Assembly: GCA_017617475.1 (NCBI GenBank)
Contig: JAFZWC010000074.1
Span: 1 to 46,907 of the forward strand
DNA: 46,907 nt
Source: Bacteroidales bacterium
Lineage (GTDB): Bacteria > Bacteroidota > Bacteroidia > Bacteroidales > UBA932
Reading direction: 5' to 3'
Part shown: piece by piece, positions 33,649-42,326 of the stretch
How positions within the stretch are numbered: position 1 is the first letter of the stretch
Layout of the letters: each line of letters begins with the position of its first letter
Program-made: the position numbers and the translations under genes
Notes under the pieces: generated by a model
Databases searched by the model: none
The model's input: the letters and a program-made list of their open reading frames with translations, nothing else
Told to the model about the DNA's origin: nothing

Positions 33649-35052
33649 ATGGAAACTTTAAAAAGAACCAAAATCAAGGATCTCCTGGCCGCCAAGCCGG
33701 GTATTGAGGTGCTCGCCAAAGGCTGGGTGCGCACCAAACGAGGCAATAAACAGGTCAAGTTCATAGCCCTCAACGACGGTTCTACCATCAATAATATCCA
33801 GATCGTAGCCAACGCCGAACTCTTCGACGAAGAGCTCTTCAAAAAGATTACCACCGGAGCATCCCTCTCCGTCAAAGGTAAACTGGTGGAATCCGTGGGC
33901 AGCGGCCAAGCCGTAGAAATCCAGGCCACGGACATCCAGGTCCTGGGAGAATGCGACCCTATGCGCTTCCCTCTCCAGAAGAAGGACACCACCCTGGAGT
34001 ATCTTCGCAGCGTGGCGCACATGCGCCTGCGCACCAATACTTTCGGCGCCGTCCTGCGTATCCGCAACCAGATGGCCTACGCCATCCACACCTTCTTCAA
34101 CCAGAAGGGCTTCGTCTATCTCCACACCCCCCTCATCACCGAGAGTGACGCCGAGGGCGCCGGAGACATGTTCCAGGTAACCACCCTGGATCTGAAGAAC
34201 ATCCCGCTGGACAAGAAGGGCAACGTGGACTTCTCCAAGGATTTCTTCGGCAAGAAGACGTCTCTCACCGTTTCCGGTCAGCTGGAAGGTGAACTGGGCG
34301 CTACCGCCGTGGGTGAAATCTACACCTTCGGCCCCACCTTCCGTGCCGAGAATTCCAACACTCCCCGCCACCTGGCCGAGTTCTGGATGATTGAACCCGA
34401 AATGGCCTTCTATGACATCAACGACAACATGGAGCTGGCCGAGGAATTCGTGAAATTCCTGGTTCAATGGGCTCTGGACCACTGCCTGGACGACCTCCAG
34501 TTCCTCAACGACAAGTACGACGACGGCCTCATCGAACGTATGCGCAGCGTGCTGGGCATCGCTTTCCAGAAGGTAACGTACACCGAAGCTGTAGACATTC
34601 TGGAGAAGGCTGTGGCCGATGGCGTCAAGTTCGAGTATCCGGTGCACTGGGGTACGGACTTCCAGAGCGAGCACGAGCGTTACCTGGTAGAAAAGCACTT
34701 CGGCAAGCCCGTCATCCTCATCGATTTCCCCAAGGACATCAAGGCCTTCTACATGAAGCAGAACGAGGACGGACGCACCGTCCGCGGCATGGATGTTCTC
34801 TTCCCCAAGATTGGAGAAATCATCGGAGGTTCCGAGCGTGAGGCTTCCCTGGAGAAGCTGGAACAGCGCATCGATGAACTGGGCATGTCCCGCAAGAACC
34901 TGGAATGGTACATCGACACCCGTCGTTACGGTTCCGTGCCGCACAGCGGTTTCGGCTTGGGCTTCGAGCGCCTGCTCCTGTTCGTCACCGGCATGTCCAA
35001 CATCCGTGATGTAATCCCGTTCCCGAGAACTCCAAAGAACGCAGAGTTTTAG
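33649..35052 (+). CDS. asnS: Asparaginyl-tRNA synthetase
   Basis: 467 residues from the ATG at 33649 ([13 protein letters not shown]). I chose it because the earlier ATG at 33628 falls next to the -7 element. An N-terminal OB-fold anticodon-binding domain (about 15-105: [25 protein letters not shown]) is followed by a class II catalytic core: motif 2 in [26 protein letters not shown] and motif 3 in [17 protein letters not shown]. The direct aminoacylation of Asn implied here is usual for Bacteroidales. A palindromic repeat separates it from udk. Confidence 0.97.
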   Translation: METLKRTKIKDLLAAKPGIEVLAKGWVRTKRGNKQVKFIALNDGSTINNIQIVANAELFDEELFKKITTGASLSVKGKLVESVGSGQAVEIQATDIQVLGECDPMRFPLQKKDTTLEYLRSVAHMRLRTNTFGAVLRIRNQMAYAIHTFFNQKGFVYLHTPLITESDAEGAGDMFQVTTLDLKNIPLDKKGNVDFSKDFFGKKTSLTVSGQLEGELGATAVGEIYTFGPTFRAENSNTPRHLAEFWMIEPEMAFYDINDNMELAEEFVKFLVQWALDHCLDDLQFLNDKYDDGLIERMRSVLGIAFQKVTYTEAVDILEKAVADGVKFEYPVHWGTDFQSEHERYLVEKHFGKPVILIDFPKDIKAFYMKQNEDGRTVRGMDVLFPKIGEIIGGSEREASLEKLEQRIDELGMSRKNLEWYIDTRRYGSVPHSGFGLGFERLLLFVTGMSNIRDVIPFPRTPKNAEF

Positions 35053-35056
35053 TATG

Positions 35057-35168
35057 ATGGCATCGGTGATGTCTTTCAAATCGTCGCTGCGCGACCCCTC
35101 CCTAAAGGGCACCCTCCCTCTTATGTAGCCGAGGGTGGCACAGATTTGAAAAACATCACCGACGCCAT
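35057..35168 (+). repeat. Long inverted repeat element between asnS and udk
   Basis: The outer arms 35057-35082 and 35143-35168 match at 24 of 26 positions as inverted repeats (ATGGC, TCGGTGATGT and TTTCAAATC shared). The 60-nt interior has small hairpins: GTCGC/GCGAC near 35083-35095 and CACCCTC/GAGGGTG around 35110-35137. No coding capacity. It looks like a MITE-like or REP-like insertion; it may also form an RNA structure that separates asnS and udk transcripts. Confidence 0.75.
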
Positions 35169-35184
35169 AAAAGAATAAGAGTTT

Positions 35185-35820
35185 ATGTTAGTCATTGGCA
35201 TTGCCGGCGGGTCCGGCTCCGGTAAAACTACGGTGGTAAAAGCCATCGTGAATCAGTTGCAGGGACGTGTAGTCGTTATCCCGCAGGATTCCTACTACAA
35301 AGATTCCAGCCACGTTCCCGTAGAAGAAAGGAAGAACATCAATTTCGACCATCCGGACGCCATTGACTGGAAGCTCATGTGCCAGCAGGTGCGTGAGCTC
35401 AAGAGCGGCCACACCATAGAGCAGCCGGTCTATTCCTACATCACCTGCTCGCGGTCCACTACGGAAACCATTACGGTGGAACCGGCCGACGTCATCATTG
35501 TGGAAGGCATCCTCATCTTCACCTGCAAGGAGCTGAGGGACCAGATGAACATCAAGATCTTCGTGGATGCCGATGACGACGACCGCCTCATGCGCATCAT
35601 CGTAAGAGATATCGCCGAGCGCGGCCGCACCATTGAAACGGCCATAGAGCATTACTGCGACACGGTAAAGCCCATGCACCTGCAGTTCATCGAGCCGTCC
35701 AAGCGGTATGCCGATGTCATCGTCCCCCAGGGCGGACACAACCAGGTGGCCATTGACATCATTACCAATACTGTAGAGAAGGCTCTGAATCAGAAGAAGA
35801 AAGCCAAGCGAAAGAAATGA
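35185..35820 (+). CDS. udk: Uridine kinase
   Basis: 211 residues. Udk phosphorylates uridine or cytidine to UMP or CMP in pyrimidine salvage. The P-loop GGSGSGKT is at residues 8-15. Further signatures: PQDSYYKDSSH, NFDHPDAIDW, PVYSYITCSRS, IIVEGILIFTCKELRD and DADDDDRLMRIIVRDIAERGR. The C-terminal tail is Lys-rich (KKKAKRKK). Its stop overlaps the next start as ATGA. Confidence 0.96.
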   Translation: MLVIGIAGGSGSGKTTVVKAIVNQLQGRVVVIPQDSYYKDSSHVPVEERKNINFDHPDAIDWKLMCQQVRELKSGHTIEQPVYSYITCSRSTTETITVEPADVIIVEGILIFTCKELRDQMNIKIFVDADDDDRLMRIIVRDIAERGRTIETAIEHYCDTVKPMHLQFIEPSKRYADVIVPQGGHNQVAIDIITNTVEKALNQKKKAKRKK

Positions 35821-36530
35821 GACTGACCCCGGATCAGAAGGCAGGATTATACATCACCGTGAGTGTCCATCTCGCGGTGATTATCGTCTTGCTGCTTATC
35901 CGGATCGGCCAGGAAATCAAACGGGAAAACAGCTTCCTGCTGGATTTCACGCAGCAGGAAGAGAAAGAGCGCAGGGAAGAAGAAGCCCGGCTGCAGGAGC
36001 TCACGGCCGAACAGCTGGAAGAGCTTATTGCAGCGGCGCAGGCCATTCCCATCCGTAACGTGGCAGTAGACCGCGCGGCCCTTAAGGACGACCGCGGAAC
36101 CAATGCCGACGAGCTGTACAAAGAGGCGGAACGCCTGGCACAGGAGTTGAAGGATGGGCAACAGCGCCAGACGGAAGACCCCGATGCCTTTGCCTCGGCC
36201 GCCGACCCCGTAAAGCCCCAGCCGGAGAAGGAACAGGTGAAGCCCTATAGCGGCCCTTCCGTGCTGTCGTGGAGCCTGGACGGCCGAAAGGCCAGCCACC
36301 TTCCCATTCCGGCCTACCGCTGCTACGGCGCCGGCGAGGTGGTGGTCATAATTGCCGTCAACAACCGGGGAGACGTGGTGAACGCCAAAGTGGACGATGA
36401 TATTTCCTCCACCGACGGCTGCCTGCGAAGCTTTGCCATCCGGGCCGCCCGTCTGTCCAAATTCTCCTCTTCCGCCACGGCCCCGGCCCGGCAGATGGGA
36501 AGCATAACATACGCATTCATCGCCCAATGA
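35817..36530 (+). CDS. TonB-like periplasm-spanning protein
   Basis: 237 residues. One N-terminal membrane helix (LYITVSVHLAVIIVLLLIRI, about 11-31) is followed by a charged coiled coil (EEKERREEEARLQELTAEQLEELIAAA, about 45-75), a flexible acidic region and a small C-terminal domain (GAGEVVVIIAVNNRGDVVNAKVDDDIS). The layout and the C-terminal pattern are those of TonB-like energy transducers or TonB_C relatives in Bacteroidales, but no proline-rich linker is strong. It overlaps both udk and the next gene as ATGA. Role inferred only. Confidence 0.78.
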   Translation: MRLTPDQKAGLYITVSVHLAVIIVLLLIRIGQEIKRENSFLLDFTQQEEKERREEEARLQELTAEQLEELIAAAQAIPIRNVAVDRAALKDDRGTNADELYKEAERLAQELKDGQQRQTEDPDAFASAADPVKPQPEKEQVKPYSGPSVLSWSLDGRKASHLPIPAYRCYGAGEVVVIIAVNNRGDVVNAKVDDDISSTDGCLRSFAIRAARLSKFSSSATAPARQMGSITYAFIAQ

Positions 36531-37372
36531 AAAAGATAGGAATCGTTCTCTTGACCCTTGTCATCGGCCTGCCCTTGTTTGCCCAGGGGCAAGTGACCAC
36601 GCGCAAGCACCGTCTGGCCGACTTCACCGACAAGATGACCCAGATAGTCCTGAGCGGGGACGAGGTGCTCAACACCGCCCTCCGCAAGGAAATCCCCTAT
36701 ATTTGGACTTCTTCCACCTTTGAGTTCTGCTCCCTGGAGCAGTTCGAAAAGATCAAAACCCAGGACAAGTATTATTTCCTCATCCCCGTAGAAAGCGTTT
36801 TCAAGGGCGAAGAAGAGCCCGGCATCCGTTTCCTGACCCTGGTGAAGGGAGGGGCCGGCGCCAAGGACGGCATCAGTGCCATGCACGAGGTGGTGAGCCT
36901 GCCCGTTGCGGCGGCCATGGGTACGGACGACCGCGACCTGGTGTATCTGGACGGCATTCTTCAGGCCATTCAGGAGTACACCCTTGCCGCCATGGAATCC
37001 GAAACGGCCGCCTACAAGATGAGCGAATGGTTCAACGGCCGGTTCAAGAAGAGCATTGCCGAAAAGGAAGTCTATATAGCCCAGGAGGACCTCTCTTCCG
37101 ACGTGGATGAAAGAGTCCTGGAGAAACTGGAAGACAACCTCTCCCTGCACATAGTGCCGTCGGCCGAGTCCGACTGGCAGTACGTGAACCAAAGCGCAGG
37201 GGCGGTTGTCGGGCATGTGATTGCCCCCATCTTCCCCGGCAAGGGGTCGGTCTGCTACAAGCTTCTCTTTGAGGCCGATACCCACAAGCTCTGCTATCTG
37301 GAGCGTCACAAGATTACGGAAAAGAAGAGCGAAGGCTTCCTGGCTGCCGATCTCAAACCGCTGGGCAAATAG
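36527..37372 (+). CDS. Predicted periplasmic protein of unknown function
   Basis: 281 residues with a Sec signal (MKKIGIVLLTLVIGLPLFAQGQ, cleavage after FAQ). The mature part is globular: FEFCSLEQFEKIKTQDKYYFLIPVESVFKG and GIRFLTLVKGGAGAKDGISAMHEVVSLPVAAA. I recognise it as a recurrent Bacteroidales hypothetical protein but know no function. It sits in a tight operon with udk and the TonB-like gene (ATGA overlap) and the M16 peptidase (one base apart), so an envelope-maintenance role is plausible. Confidence 0.82.
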   Translation: MKKIGIVLLTLVIGLPLFAQGQVTTRKHRLADFTDKMTQIVLSGDEVLNTALRKEIPYIWTSSTFEFCSLEQFEKIKTQDKYYFLIPVESVFKGEEEPGIRFLTLVKGGAGAKDGISAMHEVVSLPVAAAMGTDDRDLVYLDGILQAIQEYTLAAMESETAAYKMSEWFNGRFKKSIAEKEVYIAQEDLSSDVDERVLEKLEDNLSLHIVPSAESDWQYVNQSAGAVVGHVIAPIFPGKGSVCYKLLFEADTHKLCYLERHKITEKKSEGFLAADLKPLGK

Positions 37373-37373
37373 C

Positions 37374-38630
37374 ATGATTACCGGCATCTCCCCCCAAGGA
37401 CTCAGATATGCGGTGCGTCGGAGCGGACGCGCCGTAGCATATTGCGCCCTCACCATAGGCGCAGGCACCCGTGACGAGGCGCCGTTCCCGGCCGGCATAG
37501 CCCATTTCGTAGAGCACAACCTCTTCCGCGGAACCCGCCGGAAGAGCGCAGCCGTCATCTCCAGTTACCTGGACCGCCTGGGCGGAGAACTGAACGCCTA
37601 TACCACCAAGGAAGAAATTGTCCTGCACGCCACCGTGCTCAAGGAAGACCTTCCCAAAGCCGCCCGCCTTCTCTTTGAACTGGCCACCGAATCCACCTTC
37701 CCCGAGAAGGAAATAGAGACCGAAAGAGGAGTTGTTTTGGACGAGATTATCTCCTACAAGGATAATCCGGCCGAAGACGTCTACGACCGCTTCGAAACGC
37801 TCCTCTTTGACGGTTCTCCCCTCTCCCGCCCCATCCTGGGTACCCAGGCATCGGTAAAGAAGATTTCGGCCGATATGCTCCGGCAATTCGTAAAAGAGAA
37901 GTTCGTCCCCGCCAACATGGTCTTCACCGTAGTGGCCGATATGGAAGAGAAGAAACTGGAAAAACAGGTCTTAAAACTCATTGACAATGTCTTTCCGGCC
38001 GATATCTTCAGAAAAGAATCCCTTCCGGTCGCTTTTAATAGGGCCGATGCTCCCTCCAGGGATTCTTTCCTGAAGGAATCTTTCCAAAAAACAGTTGACA
38101 AACGACACCATGAGGTGAATGCCGTGATTGGCTGCCTGGCACCTTCCCTTTACGAGATGCCGGACCGGCTGGTGTGCGCCATGCTGGCCAATATTCTGGG
38201 CGGGCCGGCCTCCAACTCCCTGCTCAATGCGGAATTGAGAGAAAAGCGGGGCTGGGTTTACGGGATTGAGTGTTCCTACACCCAGTATGCCGACACGGGC
38301 ATCCTGGCCATTACTTTCGGCTGCGACAAGCCCAATCTGGACGCCTGCCTCAAAGCCATTGACAAGGTGCTCACGCGCCTGCGTGAGGTGCCTTTCACTG
38401 ACCGGCAGGTGAAAGCTTTCCGCAAGCAGCTGCTGGGGCAGCTGGCCATCAGCTCCGAAGCTGGCGAGGCACAGTGTCTCTCCATGGGCAAAAGCATGCT
38501 GGCCTGGGGCGAGATTCTTTCCCCCGAACAGACCCGGGCCAAAATCGAGGCTATCGGGCCTCTGGACTTACAAAAAATGGCCGAAAGGCTCTTCGCCCCC
38601 GACAACCTTTCCTCTTTAATCTATTTATAA
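37374..38630 (+). CDS. M16-family zinc peptidase
   Basis: 418 residues from the ATG at 37374 (MITGISPQGLRYAV), one base after the previous stop. The inverted zinc motif HFVEH (HxxEH) sits in AGIAHFVEHNLFRGT, with the downstream ligand Glu in the following helix (ELATESTFPEKEIETERGVVLDEI). The N-terminal domain is joined to the second domain (NAVIGCLAPSLYEMPDRL to LREKRGWVYGIECSY). Residues about 214-232 at the domain junction contain the in-frame palindromic element (38013-38068). No signal peptide is visible, so it is probably cytoplasmic. Peptide substrate unknown. Confidence 0.92.
   Translation: MITGISPQGLRYAVRRSGRAVAYCALTIGAGTRDEAPFPAGIAHFVEHNLFRGTRRKSAAVISSYLDRLGGELNAYTTKEEIVLHATVLKEDLPKAARLLFELATESTFPEKEIETERGVVLDEIISYKDNPAEDVYDRFETLLFDGSPLSRPILGTQASVKKISADMLRQFVKEKFVPANMVFTVVADMEEKKLEKQVLKLIDNVFPADIFRKESLPVAFNRADAPSRDSFLKESFQKTVDKRHHEVNAVIGCLAPSLYEMPDRLVCAMLANILGGPASNSLLNAELREKRGWVYGIECSYTQYADTGILAITFGCDKPNLDACLKAIDKVLTRLREVPFTDRQVKAFRKQLLGQLAISSEAGEAQCLSMGKSMLAWGEILSPEQTRAKIEAIGPLDLQKMAERLFAPDNLSSLIYL
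38013..38068 (+). repeat. In-frame palindromic element in the M16 peptidase gene
   Basis: Arms AAAGAATCCCT (38013-38023) and AGGGATTCTTT (38058-38068) are perfect inverted repeats around a 34-nt loop containing AATAGGGCCGATGCTCC. The loop reads in frame as F-N-R-A-D-A-P. It matches the dnaG and tatD loops, while the arms do not. Confidence 0.85.
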
Positions 38631-38664
38631 CAGATTCTTCGCTTCGCTCAGAATGACAAGAATC
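38631..38664 (+). repeat. Short palindrome between convergent M16 and recQ genes
   Basis: GATTCTT (38633-38639) and AAGAATC (38658-38664) flank CGCTTCGCT and AGAATGAC. It fills the whole gap and overlaps the recQ stop, and could terminate both transcripts. The TTCGCTTCGCTC core is also seen at the window end (about 46884). Confidence 0.65.
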
Positions 38665-40861
38665 AGTTCGCTATCTCACATAGGAACTTGATTCGGACCA
38701 GGCGGATTTCGAGTTCTTCGTACTCGTCTTCCAGGGCGGTTATGGCCTCGGACAGGGAATCGGAGGTGGCTTTTTCCTTGAACCAGGTGAAGATTTCTTC
38801 CACCACGTCCGGATCCAGTTCATCCTCTATATAATAGTTGATGTTGACGCGGGTGCCGGTGGCTACAATGGCCTCAATCTCGGTCAGGAGTTCGTTGAGG
38901 TCCAGGCTGCGGGCAGAAGCGATGTCTTCCAGGTCCAGCTTGCGGTCTATGGACTGGATAATGTAAACCTTGTTGCTGGACTTGGGGCCCACGGACTTGA
39001 CCACAAAATCGTCAGGACGCTCTATCTCATTCTCTTCCACGTATTTGGCAATAAGGTCCACGAAGGGCTTGCCAAACTTGTGGGCCTTGCCTTCACCCAC
39101 TCCCTGGCACTTTTCCGACAACTCCTTGAGGTTAAGCGGATACATGATGGTCATGTCTTCCAGGGCAGGGTCGGAGAATACCACCCAGGGCTGCAGATGG
39201 AGCTTGCGGGCCACGTCCTTGCGGAGGTCCTTGAGCATGGATAGCAGCACGGGGTCTCCCCCGCCTCCTCCGCGTACGGCGGCACCGTCGTCGTCGTCTT
39301 CGTCCTCTCCCTCAGAGAAGGTGCGGTCTTCCACCATGGGCACCTCGTGAGGATGCTGCAGGAAGTCCAGGCCCGCCTCCGTGGCGAAGATAAGGCCGTA
39401 ATTCTCAATGTCCTTGTCCAGGTAATGGAAGATGAGTCCCTGGTGGATGACGGCCGACCAGAAGCGGATGTCGTGGTCTCTTCCGGCGCCGAACAGGGGC
39501 AGTTCGTCGTGCTTGTAGGACTTGATCATGGCCGTGGTCACGCCGGCCAGGACGGAAGCCAGATGTTCCAGTTTGAACCGCTCCGGAAGGGATTGGATAA
39601 GCTCTATCACCAGGCAAAGGTGTTCCTGGCCGTCGAAGCGTTTCTTGGGATGGAGGCAGTTGTCACAGGCGCCGCAGTTGTCCTGGAGGTAGTCTTCGCC
39701 GAAATAATTGAGCAGGAGCTTGCGGCGGCACTGGCTGGACTCGGCATAGGCCACCGTCTCGTTGAGCAGCTGCTTGCCTATCTCCTGTTCGGCGATGGGC
39801 TTGCCCTGCATGAATTTTTCCAGCTTCTGGATGTCCTTGTAGCTGTAATAGGTGATGCATCGGCCTTCCTGACCGTCACGGCCCGCGCGGCCGGTTTCCT
39901 GGTAGTAGCCTTCGATGCTCTTGGGGATGTCGTAGTGGATGACGAAGCGCACGTCCGGCTTGTCAATGCCCATGCCGAAGGCTATGGTGGCCACTATTAC
40001 ATCTATCTCTTCCATCAGGAACTTGTCCTGGTTCTCGGCCCTGGTCTTGGCATCCAGGCCGGCATGATAGGGCAGCGCCTTGATGCCGTTGATGGCAAGC
40101 ATCTGGGCCATCTCTTCCACCTTCTTGCGGCTCAGGCAGTAGATAATGCCCGATTTGCCGGGGTTCTGGCGAATGAAACGGATGATGTCTTTCTCCGGCT
40201 CTACCTTGTCCCGCACCTCGTAATACAGATTGGGCCGGTTGAAGGAGGACTTGAACACCCGGGCGTCCTGGATGCGGAGGTTTTTGAGGATGTCGCTCTG
40301 AACCTTGGGTGTTGCGGTGGCCGTGAGGGCGATGATGGGCGCCGGCTGGATTTCCTCCACGATGGAACGGATTTTCCGGTATTCCGGACGGAAATCGTGG
40401 CCCCATTCGGAGATGCAGTGGGCTTCGTCTACGGCGTAGAAGGATATTTTTACCTCCCGCAGGAGGGCTATGTTCTCTTCCTTGGTAAGGGACTCGGGGG
40501 CTACGTACAGAAGCTTGGTAACCCCGCGGCGGAGGTCTTCCTGGACCTCGGCCAGCTGAATGCGGTTGAGCGAAGAATTGAGGAAGTGCGCAATGCCGTT
40601 GTCTCCGGCTTCAAAGCCGCGGATGGCGTCTACCTGATTCTTCATGAGGGCGATGAGGGGCGATATCACAATGGCCGTTCCGTCCATGATGAGCGCCGGA
40701 AGCTGATAGCAGAGAGACTTGCCGCCGCCGGTGGGCATGAGCACGAAGGCGTTATTCCCCTCAATGAGATGGGAGATGATGTTCTCCTGATCTCCTTTAA
40801 ACGAATCGTAACCAAAGAAAGTCTTCAGTTTTTCGTGCAATATGACAGAATTGGCGCGCAT
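38663..40861 (-). CDS. recQ: ATP-dependent DNA helicase RecQ
   Basis: 732 residues. RecQ unwinds DNA 3'-5' in recombination and repair. Motif I: VLMPTGGGKSLCYQLPALIMDG (Walker A GGGKS). Motif II: FYAVDEAHCISEWGHDFRPEYR (DEAH). Motif III: LTATATP. Motif VI: YYQETGRAGRDGQEG. The RecQ-specific zinc site is CRRKLLLNYFGEDYLQDNCGACDNC. A winged-helix RQC region and a C-terminal HRDC-like part (about 545-620) follow. A Glu/Asp- and Gly-rich linker (about 510-530) joins RQC and HRDC. Longer than E. coli RecQ (about 610) but usual for Bacteroidales. It is convergent with the M16 gene; its promoter is at 40890-40921. Confidence 0.97.
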   Translation of the reverse strand: MRANSVILHEKLKTFFGYDSFKGDQENIISHLIEGNNAFVLMPTGGGKSLCYQLPALIMDGTAIVISPLIALMKNQVDAIRGFEAGDNGIAHFLNSSLNRIQLAEVQEDLRRGVTKLLYVAPESLTKEENIALLREVKISFYAVDEAHCISEWGHDFRPEYRKIRSIVEEIQPAPIIALTATATPKVQSDILKNLRIQDARVFKSSFNRPNLYYEVRDKVEPEKDIIRFIRQNPGKSGIIYCLSRKKVEEMAQMLAINGIKALPYHAGLDAKTRAENQDKFLMEEIDVIVATIAFGMGIDKPDVRFVIHYDIPKSIEGYYQETGRAGRDGQEGRCITYYSYKDIQKLEKFMQGKPIAEQEIGKQLLNETVAYAESSQCRRKLLLNYFGEDYLQDNCGACDNCLHPKKRFDGQEHLCLVIELIQSLPERFKLEHLASVLAGVTTAMIKSYKHDELPLFGAGRDHDIRFWSAVIHQGLIFHYLDKDIENYGLIFATEAGLDFLQHPHEVPMVEDRTFSEGEDEDDDDGAAVRGGGGGDPVLLSMLKDLRKDVARKLHLQPWVVFSDPALEDMTIMYPLNLKELSEKCQGVGEGKAHKFGKPFVDLIAKYVEENEIERPDDFVVKSVGPKSSNKVYIIQSIDRKLDLEDIASARSLDLNELLTEIEAIVATGTRVNINYYIEDELDPDVVEEIFTWFKEKATSDSLSEAITALEDEYEELEIRLVRIKFLCEIAN

Positions 40862-40889
40862 CCGTTAACAATTGTTCGCATGCTGGGGT

Positions 40890-40921
40890 TAAATATAACA
40901 AAATAATATCGATTTTGCAAA
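40890..40921 (-). promoter_or_regulatory. Promoter of recQ
   Basis: Minus strand: TTTG (40921-40918), 20-nt spacer, TATATTTA (40897-40890). The last base differs from TAnnTTTG. Confidence 0.72.
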
Positions 40922-40991
40922 TTAATGTGTCGTTCAACTACCCTATTCGACCACCCGTCGGACTAGTTTATGATAATTCAAAAAAAATGCG

Positions 40992-40999
40992 TAAATTTG
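40992..40999 (+). promoter_or_regulatory. -7 element of the FKBP gene
   Basis: TAAATTTG, 57 nt before the ATG at 41057. TTTA (40967-40970) is a possible -33 at 21 nt. Confidence 0.65.
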
Positions 41000-41056
41000 C
41001 AGATTGAGCGTTTGAAAGCTTTAGTAAAAGAATTTAAGAATTAAACACTTAGTATA

Positions 41057-41830
41057 ATGAAACTCGCAAAACTCTTTGTCATGGCTTCCGCCGCTATGCT
41101 GGTGGTCGCCTGCGGCTCTTCCCAGGTGGAAGGCTCCAAGGCAGTGCGTTCCCTCCTCCCCACCAAGGGTGAGGTAGACACCACTTCCTATCTTCTCGGT
41201 GTAAACTTCGGTCTGGTGATGACCCAGAACGGCTTCGGCGACCTTAACATGGCCCAGGTAGAAAAGGGTATGAAGGACGCCATCAACGCCAAGGAAGGCC
41301 AGCCCATGGACTCCGCTTTCGTAAAGCAGTTCAAGATTGACCCCTCCGACATGAACACCATCATCAACTCCTTCCTGCAGAAGCGCACCGCTTACGAAGG
41401 CGCCCTGAACAAGGAAAAGGGTGACAAGTTCCGTCACGAATTCGCCGTGAAGAACAGCGCCGATTCCACCGCTTCCGGTATCGTTTACCTGGTGCAGGAT
41501 TCCGGCAGCGAGGTTCGCGCCACCGACGACCGCGACACCGTGAAGGTGAACTACCGCGGTACCCTTATCGACGGTAAGGAATTCGACAAGAACGAAGGCA
41601 TTGAGTTCCCGCTGAACCGCGTTATCCGCGGCTGGACCGAGGGCATGAAGCTCATCGGCGAAGGCGGCAAGATCACCCTCGTCATCCCCGCCCACCTCGC
41701 ATACGGCGAGCGCGGACCCCGTGAGATCGGCGCCAACTCCACCCTTATCTTCGACGTAGACCTCCTGGAGGTTCACCCGTACGTGGAGAAGGTGGTTGAA
41801 GAGCCTGCCAAGACCGTCAAGAAAAAGTAA
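41057..41830 (+). CDS. FKBP-type peptidyl-prolyl isomerase lipoprotein, FkpA-like
   Basis: 257 residues. A lipoprotein signal (MKLAKLFVMASAAMLVVAC, Cys19) is followed by the FkpA/Mip-type helical N-domain (about 40-130: TSYLLGVNFGLVMTQ, MAQVEKGMKDAINAKEG) and a complete FKBP fold at about 150-245 (DTVKVNYRGTLIDGKEFD, FPLNRVIRGWTEGMKLIGEGGKITLVIPAHLAYGERG). It should assist folding of envelope proteins. The codon use favours GGT, suggesting strong expression. The next gene starts five bases after the stop, so the two may be co-transcribed. Confidence 0.94.
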   Translation: MKLAKLFVMASAAMLVVACGSSQVEGSKAVRSLLPTKGEVDTTSYLLGVNFGLVMTQNGFGDLNMAQVEKGMKDAINAKEGQPMDSAFVKQFKIDPSDMNTIINSFLQKRTAYEGALNKEKGDKFRHEFAVKNSADSTASGIVYLVQDSGSEVRATDDRDTVKVNYRGTLIDGKEFDKNEGIEFPLNRVIRGWTEGMKLIGEGGKITLVIPAHLAYGERGPREIGANSTLIFDVDLLEVHPYVEKVVEEPAKTVKKK

Positions 41831-41835
41831 AGTCT

Positions 41836-42240
41836 ATGGCACTGGAACTGGAAGGCACCATCCGCCAGAAAATGGGCGTACAGTCCGGGACCTCGGCCAG
41901 GGGTCAGTGGGCCAAGCAGGAGTTCGTGGTAGATTTCCCCGACGGAAACTTCACCTCCCAGGCCTGCTTCACCGCATGGGGTCAGGACAAGGTGCAGGAG
42001 CTGGACAAGTACCAGGTGGGAGATCGCGTGAAGGTTTCCTTCAACCTCAAGAGCCGGGAATTCAACGGCCGATGGTACAACGACCTCCAGATCTGGCGCA
42101 TCGCCCCTGCCGGCGAAGCCCAGCCTGCGGCACCGGCCGCATCGGCCTATGTACAGCCTGCAGCACCCGCCCCCATGGCTCCGGCCCCCACGCTGGAAGA
42201 CATGCCGGGTGAATCGGCGGAGGACGATCTGCCGTTCTAG
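41836..42240 (+). CDS. DUF3127 OB-fold-like protein with SSB-type C-terminal tip
   Basis: 134 residues. The N-terminal 90 residues (LELEGTIRQKMGVQSGTSARGQWAKQEFVVDFPDG to LKSREFNGRWYNDLQIWRI) match the DUF3127 pattern, an OB-fold typical of single-strand binding. An Ala/Pro-rich flexible linker (about 93-118) leads to the acidic ending ESAEDDLPF, which mimics the C-terminal tip of SSB (DDDIPF) that recruits DNA-maintenance enzymes. Inference: a nucleic-acid-binding accessory protein that uses an SSB-like docking tail. A terminator follows at 42263-42300. Confidence 0.88.
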   Translation: MALELEGTIRQKMGVQSGTSARGQWAKQEFVVDFPDGNFTSQACFTAWGQDKVQELDKYQVGDRVKVSFNLKSREFNGRWYNDLQIWRIAPAGEAQPAAPAASAYVQPAAPAPMAPAPTLEDMPGESAEDDLPF

Positions 42241-42262
42241 TACGGTTTTTGACCTTAAGGAG

Positions 42263-42300
42263 TCTCCGGAAAGCCCACGGCGGTTTTCCGGAGATTTCTT
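42263..42300 (+). terminator. Terminator after the DUF3127 gene
   Basis: TCTCCGGAAA (42263-42272) pairs with TTTCCGGAGA (42285-42294) across a 12-nt loop, followed by TTTCTT. It abuts the promoter of the next gene. Confidence 0.72.
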
Positions 42301-42302
42301 TG

Positions 42303-42310
42303 TATATTTG
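42303..42310 (+). promoter_or_regulatory. -7 element before the small membrane protein and dnaG
   Basis: TATATTTG, 16 nt before the ATG at 42327. It likely drives the membrane protein, dnaG and metG together. Confidence 0.68.
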
Positions 42311-42326
42311 TAAGTTTTATGACAAA

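Noticed and set aside
33658..35112. Antisense frame of 484 codons opposite asnS
   Set aside because: asnS is unmistakable and the antisense frame has no promoter or motif.
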